A stretch of 64,000 bases of DNA from Phycisphaerales bacterium (GCA_028279375.1 JANQNW010000025.1:1-64000); one strand, 5' to 3'; counted from the first letter of the stretch, positions 34,756 to 44,846 are shown. The notes: generated by a model not told the origin, from the letters alone. Made by a program: numbers and translations.

Positions 34756-35930
34756 CGCGCTCCGTGGCGCTCTTCGTTCTCATGACGCTACTGGGCGTCG
34801 CTCCGCGCGCGACCGCCTCTTCAGCGCACGACGACCTCATCCGCGCCCAAGCTCTTGAGGCGTCCTCACAACGCGCTGGTGTGTCCGCATCAGATGGATT
34901 CACACTCCAGTCTGCGGACGAGGCCTTCTCGCTGCGATTCCAGGGGCACGTGCAGTTTCGGTATATCGCGAATATCCGGGACACCGACGAGCGATCCGAC
35001 GATTTCGAAGGCGGCTTCCAGGCGCGCCGGATACGGATCTCGTTCTCCGGCCATGCCTACGAGATCTTCGAATACAAACTCACGCTCTCCAATGAGCGCG
35101 ATTCCGGCGAGATTCGCCTCTCCGATGGCTGGATCAGCGCGGAGCTTGCCGACGGCGTCTCGATGAAATGGGGTCAGTTCAAGCTCCCGCTGCTTCGTGA
35201 GCGACTGGCCAGCGCCAAGCGCCTACTTGCGGCTGACCGCTCCATGGTGGACGCCGTCTTCTCTCAGGGCCGTTCCCAAGGCGTCGAACTTGCGCTTTCG
35301 TCTGAGCGCCTCAGCGCATCACTGGCGTTCTCTGATGGCCTTCGCAGCGCGAACACTGACTTCGACGACGACGACACCGATTGGGCGATCACCACGCGCG
35401 CCGAATGGACGATCGCCGGCAATCGCACCGCGCTACGCGATCTGACGGGTGAACAGGGGCGCGATTTCAGCGCCATTCTTGGCGGGGCATTTCATATTGA
35501 GGAGTCAGCAGACAGACCCGGTGAATCAGCGGAGGCGCTCTACGAGTGGACAGCTGATCTGACGCTCGCTGGCGATGGCTGGAGCTCACTGATCGCGGGC
35601 GTCGGACGACGCAGCGACGCGGAGCATGCGACTGACTGGGGCGTGCTGGCGCAGGCCAGCCTCTTCGTCACTGAGACCACGGCGCCATTCCTGCGCTACG
35701 ACGCCGTCATCCCGGACACCGATCGCAATGGCGATGAGGTCTTCTCAACCATCACCGCAGGCTTCAACTACTTCCTGCATGGCCACGCGGCGAAATTCAC
35801 CTTCGATGTGCAGTGGTTTCTCGACGCCGCAGACGACAACGACCTCATTCGAGATCGCACGGGCATCGGCTATCTCGCCGGTGATGAGGACGAGATTGTC
35901 GTCCGAGCGCAGTTTCAGTTGCTCTTTTGA
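34752..35930 (+). CDS. OprP/OprO-type outer-membrane porin
   Basis: This exported 392-residue protein has a signal peptide (about 1-22, ending ATAS) followed by beta-strands typical of the phosphate-selective porin family. Supporting segments are [68 protein letters not shown] and the terminal [10 protein letters not shown], which ends in Phe as outer-membrane barrels usually do. The substrate cannot be told. Translation is coupled to the PepSY gene upstream, so the pair may take up a ligand across both membranes. Its end overlaps ccoS by 16 bases, tail to tail. Confidence 0.88.
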   Translation: MTRSVALFVLMTLLGVAPRATASSAHDDLIRAQALEASSQRAGVSASDGFTLQSADEAFSLRFQGHVQFRYIANIRDTDERSDDFEGGFQARRIRISFSGHAYEIFEYKLTLSNERDSGEIRLSDGWISAELADGVSMKWGQFKLPLLRERLASAKRLLAADRSMVDAVFSQGRSQGVELALSSERLSASLAFSDGLRSANTDFDDDDTDWAITTRAEWTIAGNRTALRDLTGEQGRDFSAILGGAFHIEESADRPGESAEALYEWTADLTLAGDGWSSLIAGVGRRSDAEHATDWGVLAQASLFVTETTAPFLRYDAVIPDTDRNGDEVFSTITAGFNYFLHGHAAKFTFDVQWFLDAADDNDLIRDRTGIGYLAGDEDEIVVRAQFQLLF

Positions 35931-36097
35931 TCCGGCGGGCTCGCCCGCGCGGGCGGATCATCATCGTCGAAGAGAATTCGCACGCTCGGCGTATCGAGGT
36001 CGTCATACTGCCCGCGCCGGACCGCCCAGATAAAGGCGCCCACGGCGATCGCGCCGATCACCAGCGCCAATGGAAGCACGACGTAGATCACCGACAT
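35915..36097 (-). CDS. ccoS: cbb3 oxidase maturation protein CcoS
   Basis: This 60-residue inner-membrane protein is needed for cofactor insertion into cbb3 oxidase. It has one N-terminal helix ([23 protein letters not shown]) followed by the family's [20 protein letters not shown]. It is the last gene of the oxidase operon, and its start overlaps the end of ccoI by ten bases. Confidence 0.94.
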   Translation of the reverse strand: MSVIYVVLPLALVIGAIAVGAFIWAVRRGQYDDLDTPSVRILFDDDDPPARASPPDQKSN

Positions 36098-38586
36098 GAC
36101 GAATCCTCAAACGTCCGCGCGCGGTAAGAGAGCGAGACGACCGTCAGGGAGCTGAGCGGCATCAGGATCGCCGCGATCAGCGGATTGATGATCCCGGCGA
36201 TCGCGAGCGAGCCGCTGACGACGTTGTAGCAGAGCGATGCGGTGATGTTCGTCCGGATGGCCCGGACGGTCCGATCGGAGCCCTCCACGAGTTCGACGAT
36301 CGGGTGCAGCCCTGCGCGCCGCAGGAAGACGTCCGCCGCGCTCAGGCTCGCCTCGGCGCCGCCATGCATCGACACGCCCACCGTCGCCGCCGCCAGCGCC
36401 GCCGCGTCGTTCACTCCATCGCCCACCATCATGACCGGCCCATCGCCTGAGGCCTCCTCCACGACCTCGAGTTTTCGCTCCGGCGTCGCATCGCCGATGA
36501 GTGTCTCGAATTCAACACCGAGCCTGTGCGCAACCGACTCGACGACAGCCTGTCGGTCGCCTGAGAGCACGCCGACGCGCCAGCCGCGGTCAATCAGATT
36601 CCGAATCGACTCCTGCGCGTCCTCGCGAATCGGATCGCCGAGGGTCGCAACGCCCCGAAGTTGGCCATCGATCGCCACGAGCACACTCGAATTCGCCTCC
36701 GCCGCGTCGCGCTCCACGCGCGCATAAGCACTTGATGGCATTGTTTTCACGAAGCGCTCGATGAATCGCACCGATCCGACCGCCACCGACGCGCCATCAA
36801 CAACACCCTCCACACCGGCGCCCTGCGTGTGACGAACGCTCTCGAGCGTGCGCTGGGGCTCCTCCTGAACCGCGCCGGCAATCGCATGCGCAATCGGATG
36901 CGCCACGGCCGTCTCCAGCGCCGCCGCAAGCGCAAGGGAGGCATCATCGCCGCTCCATTCCACGAGGCGCACGCGGCCCTCCGTGATCGTTCCAGTCTTG
37001 TCGAGCAGCAGCAGCCCGGGTCTTGCGACGCGCTCCAGCGCATCGCCGCCCTTGATGAAGATACCCTGGCGCGCCGCGCGCCCAACGGCGACGATCACCG
37101 CCAGCGGCGTCGCCAGCCCAAGCGCACAGGGACACGTCACAATCAAAAGGGCCATCGCATTCGATACGGCCCTCGCTGGAGCGACAACTGCCCACCCGAT
37201 CGCCGTCATCAATGCCAGCGAGATCACGATAAGAACGAACCAGCCGGCGACGCGATCCGCGAGGCGCACGATCGGCGCCCGGCGGGCGGCGCTTTCCTCC
37301 ACCATCTGCATGAGGCGACCGACGCGCGTGTCCTCGCCGGCTGCTTCAGTGCGAATGCGCAGCGGGCCGCTGAGGTTCACGCTCCCGGCGCGCACGCTTT
37401 CGCCCTCGCCGACTGTGATCGGCCGCGCCTCTCCCGTCAGGAATGACTCATCGACACTGCTCTCACCCGAGAGCACGAGCCCGTCCACGGGAACGGTCTC
37501 GCCGGCGACGACCTCGACGATGTCGCCCATTCCGATCGACTCGATCGGCGCCTGGCTCGATGTTCCGTCTTCCGGGTCGATGCGCGAGACGGAGGTCGGC
37601 GTCATGGAATACAGCAACTCCACGGCGTCACCCGCAGCACGCTGTTCGCGACGCTGAATCCAACGCCCGATGAGCAGCAGAAATATCACCGCGGTGATGG
37701 AATCGAAATATGTATGGCCATTGCCGCTGAGTGTGCTGACAATCCCCGAGACACCGCCGGCCGTCAGGCCGATCGCGACGGGCAGGTCCATGTGAAGTGA
37801 CCGAGTTTGCAGCGCCGCCAGAGCCCCTCGATAGAAGACGCTCCCCGGCCAGAGCAGGGCGACCATCCCGACGACCGTGCTCATCCAGATGAAAAACCGC
37901 TCATGCTGCTGGGACATCCCGTGCAGCATGCCGCCATACAAGGCGAATGAGATCAGCATCGCGTTGCCAAAGCACGCGCCGGCCACGCCGATCTTGATGA
38001 GCAGCTTCCGATCTTCGGCCACACGCGCTTTCTGCAGCGATGCGCCGCGCGGCGGATGGGGCGTGTACCCAAGAGAGTCCAGCGCGGCCGCGATCACGCT
38101 CAGCGACGTCACGGACGGATCCCAGCGAATGCGCACGATTGATCGACGCATATCGAGTCGCGATTCGATCACACCATCGACGGCGCTGGCGAGACGTTCG
38201 ACGAGCCAGACGCATGCGGAGCAGCGGACGCTCTCGAGATAGAGCTCCGTCTGTATCTCCAGCGGGCTGATCGGGCGCGAGTACAGTCGGTGAAATGCCG
38301 GATCGTCGAACTCCTCGAATGCGCGCCCGCTCCACGCTGCCGCCTGGGAGTCGATGTCCGCATCCTCGCGAATCTCGTAGAAGCGCTCGAGCCCGCACGA
38401 GTGAATCATCGCGTGGACAGTCCGGCACCCATGACAGCAGAACTGATGCTCATTGCTCGATGTCAGCAGCGAGCGCGGCACAGGAAGTCCGCAATGCGCG
38501 CAGAGAACTCCGGCCTGGACGCCGGCCTGCCGGGCGGAGCGTTTGTCAGTGCTTGTCGTCACTGCCATCGGCGCAACAAGCCGCAT
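36088..38586 (-). CDS. ccoI: Copper-transporting P1B-type ATPase CcoI
   Basis: This 832-residue membrane ATPase moves copper for assembly of the CuB site of cbb3 oxidase. The N-terminus has a Cys-rich ribbon (CAHC, then CCHGC) and a heavy-metal domain with CSACVW. Membrane metal site CPC is in [12 protein letters not shown]. The phosphorylated Asp is in [10 protein letters not shown], and the hinge is [10 protein letters not shown]. Eight membrane segments are expected. The start at 38586 overlaps the upstream SafE-like gene by 41 bases. A second ATG at 38568 gives a shorter overlap, and neither has a clear ribosome site. Confidence 0.94.
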   Translation of the reverse strand: MRLVAPMAVTTSTDKRSARQAGVQAGVLCAHCGLPVPRSLLTSSNEHQFCCHGCRTVHAMIHSCGLERFYEIREDADIDSQAAAWSGRAFEEFDDPAFHRLYSRPISPLEIQTELYLESVRCSACVWLVERLASAVDGVIESRLDMRRSIVRIRWDPSVTSLSVIAAALDSLGYTPHPPRGASLQKARVAEDRKLLIKIGVAGACFGNAMLISFALYGGMLHGMSQQHERFFIWMSTVVGMVALLWPGSVFYRGALAALQTRSLHMDLPVAIGLTAGGVSGIVSTLSGNGHTYFDSITAVIFLLLIGRWIQRREQRAAGDAVELLYSMTPTSVSRIDPEDGTSSQAPIESIGMGDIVEVVAGETVPVDGLVLSGESSVDESFLTGEARPITVGEGESVRAGSVNLSGPLRIRTEAAGEDTRVGRLMQMVEESAARRAPIVRLADRVAGWFVLIVISLALMTAIGWAVVAPARAVSNAMALLIVTCPCALGLATPLAVIVAVGRAARQGIFIKGGDALERVARPGLLLLDKTGTITEGRVRLVEWSGDDASLALAAALETAVAHPIAHAIAGAVQEEPQRTLESVRHTQGAGVEGVVDGASVAVGSVRFIERFVKTMPSSAYARVERDAAEANSSVLVAIDGQLRGVATLGDPIREDAQESIRNLIDRGWRVGVLSGDRQAVVESVAHRLGVEFETLIGDATPERKLEVVEEASGDGPVMMVGDGVNDAAALAAATVGVSMHGGAEASLSAADVFLRRAGLHPIVELVEGSDRTVRAIRTNITASLCYNVVSGSLAIAGIINPLIAAILMPLSSLTVVSLSYRARTFEDSSCR

Positions 38587-39340
38587 CGTGCGCTTCGAGA
38601 GTCCGCACGCGATCGACCTGTTCCTCCATCGAAGCCTCCTGAACCTGCGGCGTCGGTTCGATCTGAGGCAGCGTCATGCGATCCACCAGGGTGTACAGGC
38701 CGACCAGCATCAAGGCGATCGCGGTGGCGACGGGCATGCGAGCGCCGAAACGTCCTGCGAGCTTCTGCACGCCGACGCCGATCAGCGCCAACGCCGGCAC
38801 GGTGCCGACCCAGAACGCCGCCATGACGACGGCGCCAAGCGCCGGACTCGCCGTCCCTGCCGCCGTGATGACGAAGGCATACAGCCAGCCGCAGGGCAGA
38901 AGCGTCGTCAGCAATCCGATGAGCGAAGCTCGTGCGATCGGCGTTCTTTCCGCGGCGAACTGATGCGCTCGACCGATGGCGCGCTCGAGGAATCCCGGAA
39001 CCGGCGCACGCGGCAGTGAGACGCCCTGCGCCTTCATGAAGACGATGGCGCCGAATCCGATCATCATCGCGCCTGCAAGCCCGGCGGCCAGGCGCTGCAC
39101 GCCAATGAGATCGCCGCCAAGATCAAGAGCGCCGCCGATGGCGCCGGAAATGGCGCCGAGCAGCGTGTAGGTAAGAAGTCGTCCGCCGTGATAAGCGCAT
39201 TGCAACTGAGTCTTCCTTCGCGCCGTCGCCTGTCCGTCGCCCGTACCTACGGCGAACGCGACAAAGGCGCCGCACATCCCCGCGCAGTGCAGACTGCCGA
39301 GAAGCGAGGCGCCCATGACTGTCACGAAGAGAAGGAGCAT
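38546..39340 (-). CDS. SafE/CcoH-cluster-type sulfite-exporter-like membrane protein
   Basis: This 264-residue inner-membrane protein belongs to the TauE/SafE-like group regularly found in cbb3 assembly clusters. It has about six hydrophobic segments and starts MLLLFVTVMGASLLGSLHCAGMCGAFVAF. The GxxHCAGMCG motif is conserved in this group and may bind copper. A late His/Cys-rich tail ([14 protein letters not shown]) could also hold metal. A role in copper supply to the oxidase is likely but not proven. Its start overlaps fixH by one base and its end overlaps ccoI. Confidence 0.88.
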   Translation of the reverse strand: MLLLFVTVMGASLLGSLHCAGMCGAFVAFAVGTGDGQATARRKTQLQCAYHGGRLLTYTLLGAISGAIGGALDLGGDLIGVQRLAAGLAGAMMIGFGAIVFMKAQGVSLPRAPVPGFLERAIGRAHQFAAERTPIARASLIGLLTTLLPCGWLYAFVITAAGTASPALGAVVMAAFWVGTVPALALIGVGVQKLAGRFGARMPVATAIALMLVGLYTLVDRMTLPQIEPTPQVQEASMEEQVDRVRTLEAHDAACCADGSDDKH

Positions 39341-39831
39341 CAGCGTCGCCTGGGGCCCTCGACATAGCGCCTGTCTTCAGCCGTGAATCGGTCGCCGCCA
39401 CGCGTGACAACAAAGTCGAACTGCCACCATCCCTCGCGCAGGATGCGCATCGTGCCCTGATGAGCGCCCCCGCCGTCAGCCTTCAACGTCGGCGTGAAGC
39501 GATCATTGGAGCGCGCCATGTGGTAGGTCTCCATCTGCACGGTCGCGCCCTCGATCTCGCTTCCATCGGCGTCGCGGACCACAACCTCGATGGCGGCCTC
39601 AGAGAGCGCGCCCTCCGGCGCTCCGATGGAAAGATCGACCAACCAGCCAAGCCTCTCGTTGACCGCGCGCTGGCGAGCGGTCTCTTCCCAGGCCGCGGCC
39701 TTCTCCTGGTAGTCCTTCTCGATGCCGAGCGATGGCGACGAGTGTGCGAAGAAGACCAGCACGGCGCCGCAGATCACGTCGATCGTGAGAAACGCGACAA
39801 CCAGCCCGATCCAGAAATGTCCCTTGTTCAC
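39340..39831 (-). CDS. ccoH: cbb3 assembly protein FixH/CcoH
   Basis: This 163-residue inner-membrane protein with one N-terminal helix (FWIGLVVAFLTIDVICGAVLVFF) and a periplasmic domain is needed for cbb3 assembly. The periplasmic part shows RNERLGW-like and beta-rich segments (VVVRDADGSEIEGATVQMETYHMAR, GWWQFDFVVTRGGDRF) typical of the family. It overlaps ccoG by four bases upstream and the SafE-like gene by one base downstream, so all are translated from one message. Confidence 0.9.
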   Translation of the reverse strand: MNKGHFWIGLVVAFLTIDVICGAVLVFFAHSSPSLGIEKDYQEKAAAWEETARQRAVNERLGWLVDLSIGAPEGALSEAAIEVVVRDADGSEIEGATVQMETYHMARSNDRFTPTLKADGGGAHQGTMRILREGWWQFDFVVTRGGDRFTAEDRRYVEGPRRR

Positions 39832-41276
39832 TGTGCGTCTCCTCCGGAGTCGTCGGCCCGCCGGCGTCCGCCCGGGCCCATGAGGCTGAACGATAGGTCT
39901 TCCTCGAAGCTGCCGCCGTCGCTGACGCGAATGCCGATCTGCTTCCGACGGTTCACGAAATCCGTATTCGGCGTCACGATCTGCAACGGCTGCGTCTCCA
40001 TGGCGCCCGGCTCGACGGCGATGATCCTGCTCTCTGGCGGCAGCACGAGTGCGCCATCGACGCCGAACGTCGAGATTGAATAGGTCGCGGCTTGGTCCGT
40101 CCGATTGACGATCTTGACCTGGATGGAGTTGGCGACCGTGCCGTCCGCGAGAATTGCGAAAGGACGCCCGAGACCGCGCAGAAGGGTGACGTCGGCAGGC
40201 GCCCGCGTGACAAGCACGCCCACGAATGCCCCGACGACGATCGCAAGGAAGATCGGATAGATGATCACGCGCGGCCGGATCAGCTTCGGCTTCTCGCCCG
40301 CCATCGCCGACTGCGAGCTGTATCGGATGAGACCTGTCGCCCGACCGATCTTGCGCATCACGGCGTCGCAGGCGTCAATGCACTGCGCGCAGCCGATGCA
40401 CTCCATCTGCAGGCCGTTGCGAATATCGATGCCGGTCGGACACGTCGTGACGCACAGTTTGCAGTCGATGCAGTCGCCCTGCTGGACGGGTAGCGACACA
40501 TCCTGCCCCGGGCGCGCACGCCGCTTCTTCCCGCGCGGCTCGCCCCGTCGCTCGTCGTAGCTGATGATCAGCGAGTTCCGATCGAGCATCACGGACTGAA
40601 ATCTCCCGTACGGGCACGCCACGAGGCAGAGCTGTTCGCGGAAGAACGCGAAGTCGAACATCATCAGGCCAGTCACCACCGCCATGACGATGAAGGCCGT
40701 TGGATGCTTGAGTGGCGATCCCTGGACCCACTGAAAGAGCTGTTCAACGCCGACGAAGTACGCCAGGAACGTATGCGCGAGAAACATGGAGCAGAGCAGG
40801 TAGATGACCAGCTTCAGAATTTTGCGCAGACCCGTCGGGCCCTTGAGCGTCTGCTTCTTGCCGGGCGAGCCCTCGAAGAGTCGTTCGATGGGGCGATAGA
40901 GGAACTCCATGTAGACGGTCTGCGGGCAGGCCCAACCACACCACACGCGCCCGAGCAGCGCCGTCAGCAGGAAGATCGTCACGAAGACGGTGAGCATGAG
41001 AAGCGCCAGCAGCAGCGTGTCAGTCGGCAGAAACGTCACACCGAAGAACGTGAACTCGCGCTCGATGATGTTCAGGAGAATGAGCGGCTTGCCGTTCATC
41101 TTCAGGTAGGGGACGAGCGTGAAGATCGCGATCAGCGCGTAGGCCACGATGCGCCGGCCGGTCAGGAAGCGGCCGGGCGAAACTCGTGGTTTCAGCCAGT
41201 TCCGAGATCCGTCCTCATTGAGTGTGGAGAGAACGGGACCGGCCTTCGGAGCGCCTGTTGTCTCCGTCGTGGCCAT
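39828..41276 (-). CDS. ccoG: Cytochrome oxidase accessory protein CcoG (RdxA/FixG)
   Basis: This 482-residue membrane protein has about four to five helices and two 4Fe-4S clusters, and assists copper reduction for the cbb3 oxidase. Membrane segments include IVAYALIAIFTLVPYL and LLLALLMLTVFVTIFLLTALL. The CGWACPQTVYMEF motif is typical of CcoG. The Cys clusters are CIDCKLCVTTCPTGIDIR and CIGCAQCIDACD. A C-terminal immunoglobulin-like domain (about 370-480) follows the last helix. The gene starts 50 bases after ccoP ends. Confidence 0.95.
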   Translation of the reverse strand: MATTETTGAPKAGPVLSTLNEDGSRNWLKPRVSPGRFLTGRRIVAYALIAIFTLVPYLKMNGKPLILLNIIEREFTFFGVTFLPTDTLLLALLMLTVFVTIFLLTALLGRVWCGWACPQTVYMEFLYRPIERLFEGSPGKKQTLKGPTGLRKILKLVIYLLCSMFLAHTFLAYFVGVEQLFQWVQGSPLKHPTAFIVMAVVTGLMMFDFAFFREQLCLVACPYGRFQSVMLDRNSLIISYDERRGEPRGKKRRARPGQDVSLPVQQGDCIDCKLCVTTCPTGIDIRNGLQMECIGCAQCIDACDAVMRKIGRATGLIRYSSQSAMAGEKPKLIRPRVIIYPIFLAIVVGAFVGVLVTRAPADVTLLRGLGRPFAILADGTVANSIQVKIVNRTDQAATYSISTFGVDGALVLPPESRIIAVEPGAMETQPLQIVTPNTDFVNRRKQIGIRVSDGGSFEEDLSFSLMGPGGRRRADDSGGDAQ

Positions 41277-41326
41277 TGATCAATCTCCTGCGCCCTGCCC
41301 GAGTTGAAGGGCGCAATGCGCGTGAA

Positions 41327-41953
41327 CTACTGAGCGCTTTCCCCGGATTCGAACTCAAACATCGGATGGTCCGGCCACGGAGCGATTTGATCTCCCTCCG
41401 GACCCTTCGGGCCCGGGAGCTCCTTGCCGCGCAGCGACGCCGCGTAGGCGGTGATGAGAACGACCTCGCTCGGGTGAAGCTGTCTGCCCCATGCCGGCAT
41501 GCCTGCTGAGATGACGCCCTCGTCAAGCACCCTGTACAGATCCTCGATGGACGTGGCGTTCTTATAGAACTGGTCAGTGAGGTTCGGACCGACGAGCCCT
41601 TCGCCGTTGGCCCCGTGGCATGAAGCGCACTTGCCCTTGAATGTGCCTTCGGCCATGAGCATCGCCTCGGGATTCTTCGACAGGCCGACAATCGTCTCCG
41701 CATTCGGCTCGAGCGTGCCGAGTCGCGCGAATTTGGCGCGATAGAAGTCCGCCATCTCCTTGTCGAATTGATCGTAGATCGAGCAGCCGCCCGGACTGAA
41801 GTGGAAGACCAGGATGTACGGGAACATGAAGAGGATCGATCCAAGGAAGATCAGGTGCCACCAGCCCGGCGTGGGATTGTCGAACTCGCGGATCCCGTCG
41901 TACTCATGATCAAGAAGTTCGGCCTGCGTCGGAGAAGTCTGATTCTGATCCAT
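41327..41953 (-). CDS. ccoP: cbb3 oxidase subunit III CcoP, monoheme form
   Basis: This membrane-anchored cytochrome c of 208 residues feeds electrons to the oxidase. Membrane helix WHLIFLGSILFMFPYILVFHF follows the typical DNPTPGWW motif. Only one heme site, CASCHG, is present, with an axial Met in SAGMPAWG. Canonical CcoP is about 280-300 residues with two hemes, so the first cytochrome domain is missing here. The remaining site is otherwise complete. The start overlaps the end of ccoQ by one base. Confidence 0.94.
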   Translation of the reverse strand: MDQNQTSPTQAELLDHEYDGIREFDNPTPGWWHLIFLGSILFMFPYILVFHFSPGGCSIYDQFDKEMADFYRAKFARLGTLEPNAETIVGLSKNPEAMLMAEGTFKGKCASCHGANGEGLVGPNLTDQFYKNATSIEDLYRVLDEGVISAGMPAWGRQLHPSEVVLITAYAASLRGKELPGPKGPEGDQIAPWPDHPMFEFESGESAQ

Positions 41954-42153
41954 CAGTGGCCCCCGTTCGTTTCGGTCTTCGCCACGTCGGCGATGTCGTC
42001 ATGCAGCGCGCTCTCGGCCATCTTGCGCATCGCCCTGGGATCGCTCCGGATGGTGCGATAGGCGACGAGCACAAAGACTCCGAGGAAGATCACCATGGCG
42101 ATCTGCGGATACACGCTCAGGTCGGCATTGCTCATGATGTCTGTCAGGCTCAT
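41953..42153 (-). CDS. ccoQ: cbb3 oxidase subunit CcoQ-like
   Basis: This 66-residue protein has one membrane helix (YPQIAMVIFLGVFVLVAYRTI) and a charged tail. Size, position between ccoNO and ccoP, and one-base and four-base overlaps with them identify it as the small stabilising subunit CcoQ/FixQ. Sequence alone is weak because this subunit is poorly conserved. Confidence 0.85.
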   Translation of the reverse strand: MSLTDIMSNADLSVYPQIAMVIFLGVFVLVAYRTIRSDPRAMRKMAESALHDDIADVAKTETNGGH

Positions 42154-44390
42154 GATCCGCCTCCTTCGCCGGCGTCCTCAGGCAGGGGCTTCGAAATGTC
42201 CGTGCCGAGTCGCTGCAGATACGCCACGAGCGCGATGACCTTCTTCGTGTCCATATCCGTGTAGCCGCCTTGCTCCTCGAGCTCGCGGGCGATCTGCTCG
42301 GCCTGAGCGCGGGCCATCTCGCTCGCGTTGTTCACGGCTTCGCCATACGGCACACCGAGCATCGCCATCGCGCGAACGCGTGTCTGGATCGCGTCGAAGT
42401 CGATCTCGTCATCGAGCAGCCAGTCATACTTCGGCATGATCGAGCCCTCGACGAGTTCCTGCGGATTCTCGAGGTGCAGCACATGCCAGTCATGTGAGTA
42501 CTTGCCGCCGACGCGAGCCAGGTCCGGACCGATGCGCCGTGAGCCCCACTGGAACGGATGGTCGTAGACGAACTCCCCGGCCATGCTGTACTGGCCGTAG
42601 CGCTCCTGCTCAGCGAGCATCGGACGAATCATCTGGGAGTGGCAGTTGTAGCAGCCTTCCTCGATGTAGATATCGCGCCCGGCGAGTTCGAGCGGCGTGT
42701 ACGGCTCGACCGTCGCGATCGTCGGCACGTTCGACTTGATCAGGAATGTCGGGATGATCTCGAAGAGCGACGCCACGAGGACCGCGATCGTCGTCCAGAT
42801 CGTGAACTTGATCGGCAGGCGCTCCCATCGACGGTGCCAGCTGCCTTCGAGAAAGAGCTCGCCCTTGCGCGCCGACGGGATGTTTGAGGTCAGCACGGTC
42901 GCGGGCGGATCCGGATCGACATACGTCGGTGAAAGCGCCGGCGCCGTGTGAACGACTTCCTCATATTGCTCCGGACGGTTCCTCCAGGTCATGATCACAT
43001 TGATCAGAAGGAGAACGGCGCCGACGAGGAAGAGCGTGCCGCCCACCACGCGAATCCAGTACATAGGCATGAGCTGTGCGGTCGTCTCGACGAAGTCGGG
43101 ATAGCTCAGGCTGCCCGTGGCGTCGAAGGCGCGCCACATCAGGCCCTGCGTGATGCCCGCGGCGTAGATCGGAATGACATAGAGAAGAATGCCGATCGTG
43201 CCGATCCAGAAGTGCGTCGTCGCGAGCTTCTTGCTCCACAGCTCCGTCTGGAAGAGCTTCGGCAGCAGCCAGTAGATCATGCCGAAGGTCATGAATCCGT
43301 TCCATCCGAGAGCGCCCGCATGCACGTGGGCGATCGTCCAGTCGGTGTAGTGCGACAGGGCGTTGACACTCTTGATGGAGAGCAGCGGGCCTTCGAAGGT
43401 CGACATGCCGTAGAAGGTGATGCCGACGACGAAGAATTTCAGGACCGGGTCTTCGGCGACGCGCTGCCAGGCGCCGCGAAGCGTCAGCAGGCCGTTGATC
43501 ATGCCGCCCCACGAGGGCATCCAGAGCATGACCGAGAAGAGCATGCCCAGCGTCGAAGCCCATTCGGGAAGCGCCGTGTAGTGCAGATGGTGCGGTCCCG
43601 CCCAGATGTAGATGAAGACGAGCGACCAGAAGTGCACGATCGAAAGGCGATACGAGTACACCGGTCGATTCGCCGCCTTGGGCAGGAAGTAGTACATGAG
43701 CCCGAGGAAGGGCGTTGTCAGGAAAAAGGCCACGGCGTTGTGCCCATACCACCACTGCATGAAGGCGTCCTGCACGCCCGCATAGATGGGATAGCTCTTC
43801 AGCATTCCCGCCGGGATCGACAGGTTGTTGAAGACATGCAGAATGGCGACGGTCACGATCGACGCGATGTAGAACCACAGCGCGACGTACAGGTGACGCT
43901 CGCGGCGCTTCAGCAGTGTCCCGAAGAAGTTCACGCCGAAGAAGCCGACCCACACAACCGCGATCGCGATGTCGATCGGCCACTCGAGCTCGGCGTACTC
44001 CTTTGCCTGGGTGAAGCCGAGGGGAAGCGTCAGCGCCGCGGCGAGGATGATGCCCTGCCAGCCCCAGAAGTGCAGGTTGCTCAGCGTGTCGCTGAACATG
44101 CGCGCCTTGCACAGACGCTGCGTCGAGTAATAGACGGCTGCGAAGACGGCATTGCCCGCGAACGCGAAGATCGCAGCATTCGTGTGCAGCGGGCGCAGCC
44201 GTCCGAAGCTCGTCCACGGTAATCCGAGATTGTGGAATGGCGACGCGAGCTGCGTCGCAATCAGCAATCCCACGAGAAATGCGACGACCCCCCAGATGAC
44301 CGTCGCAAGCATGAACTTCCGAACGATGGCGTCGTCGTAGACGAACTCCTCCATGCGCCCGGCTCCGGAAGACGTTCCGAGTGTGCTCAT
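42150..44390 (-). CDS. ccoNO: Fused cbb3 oxidase subunits I and II (CcoNO)
   Basis: This 746-residue protein joins the catalytic subunit CcoN and the cytochrome subunit CcoO in one chain. CcoN spans about 15-480 with twelve helices. Heme ligands are visible as LHTNAAIFAFAGN (H69) and HYTDWTIAHVHAGALGWNG, and CuB ligands in WWYGHNAVAFF and WAGPHHLHYT. A linker of about 40 residues leads to CcoO, with an anchoring helix (FTIWTTIAVLVASLFEIIPTFLI) and one heme c site C580-Y-N-C583-H. The normally separate ccoN and ccoO are fused without internal stop or frameshift. GAGGG precedes the ATG. It is the first gene of the oxidase operon. Confidence 0.95.
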   Translation of the reverse strand: MSTLGTSSGAGRMEEFVYDDAIVRKFMLATVIWGVVAFLVGLLIATQLASPFHNLGLPWTSFGRLRPLHTNAAIFAFAGNAVFAAVYYSTQRLCKARMFSDTLSNLHFWGWQGIILAAALTLPLGFTQAKEYAELEWPIDIAIAVVWVGFFGVNFFGTLLKRRERHLYVALWFYIASIVTVAILHVFNNLSIPAGMLKSYPIYAGVQDAFMQWWYGHNAVAFFLTTPFLGLMYYFLPKAANRPVYSYRLSIVHFWSLVFIYIWAGPHHLHYTALPEWASTLGMLFSVMLWMPSWGGMINGLLTLRGAWQRVAEDPVLKFFVVGITFYGMSTFEGPLLSIKSVNALSHYTDWTIAHVHAGALGWNGFMTFGMIYWLLPKLFQTELWSKKLATTHFWIGTIGILLYVIPIYAAGITQGLMWRAFDATGSLSYPDFVETTAQLMPMYWIRVVGGTLFLVGAVLLLINVIMTWRNRPEQYEEVVHTAPALSPTYVDPDPPATVLTSNIPSARKGELFLEGSWHRRWERLPIKFTIWTTIAVLVASLFEIIPTFLIKSNVPTIATVEPYTPLELAGRDIYIEEGCYNCHSQMIRPMLAEQERYGQYSMAGEFVYDHPFQWGSRRIGPDLARVGGKYSHDWHVLHLENPQELVEGSIMPKYDWLLDDEIDFDAIQTRVRAMAMLGVPYGEAVNNASEMARAQAEQIARELEEQGGYTDMDTKKVIALVAYLQRLGTDISKPLPEDAGEGGGS

Positions 44391-44846
44391 TCGTTGAACC
44401 CTCTAGAGGCTCCGGGACGATCGCAGGCGATCCGGAATGAGGCTGTCCTGAACTTGACCAGCCTGCCGGCGCCGCTTGTCCGTCACCCACTGACCATTCT
44501 TGTCCTTCGACGAGACTCTTGCTGTCGGCCAGCAATATTTCTTGTCTGGCAGAACGTATACCAGAATCAGACTCCTAAGTCCACAATCCCCGGCTGATTG
44601 GAAGCCTCTTATACCGACTCGCCAGATCGCTGTGGGGATATGACTATCGGTCGCTTGGGTCGAATGTCCCGTTCTACGAGAGCGGAGGCTCGGCGCCGTG
44701 AAGGAAGCGGTCCCGAAGCCTCTCAATCGCTGGCAATCTCGTTGGGCGCCCGTCCTCAGTGGGGTACGATCAGCGACGTGCGATCCGGACTGTCGTGGGT
44801 TCGGGCGCGGGATCGAGGAGAGACGCTCTCACGCGGACGGAACCAC
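44391..44846 (+). other. Divergent promoter region between ccoNO and the secreted deiminase
   Basis: These 456 bases separate two divergent genes and hold no credible gene. Weak -10-like hexamers are present, such as TACGAT (44765-44770) on the plus strand for the deiminase, and TATACC motifs near 44560 and 44610. I looked for an FNR/anaerobox palindrome (TTGAT-N4-ATCAA) upstream of ccoNO, often present before cbb3 operons, and did not see one. Confidence 0.5.

Noticed and set aside
42948-44222. An open frame of 424 codons on the plus strand.
   Set aside because: It lies opposite ccoNO, where all heme and copper ligands are intact on the minus strand.
42961-44535. An open frame of 524 codons on the minus strand in another frame of ccoNO.
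   Set aside because: Its translation is Arg/His-rich and unlike any protein; the real frame is fully supported by motifs.
44391-44846. FNR/anaerobox control of the cbb3 operon.
   Set aside because: No TTGAT-N4-ATCAA palindrome or close variant was seen upstream of ccoNO.
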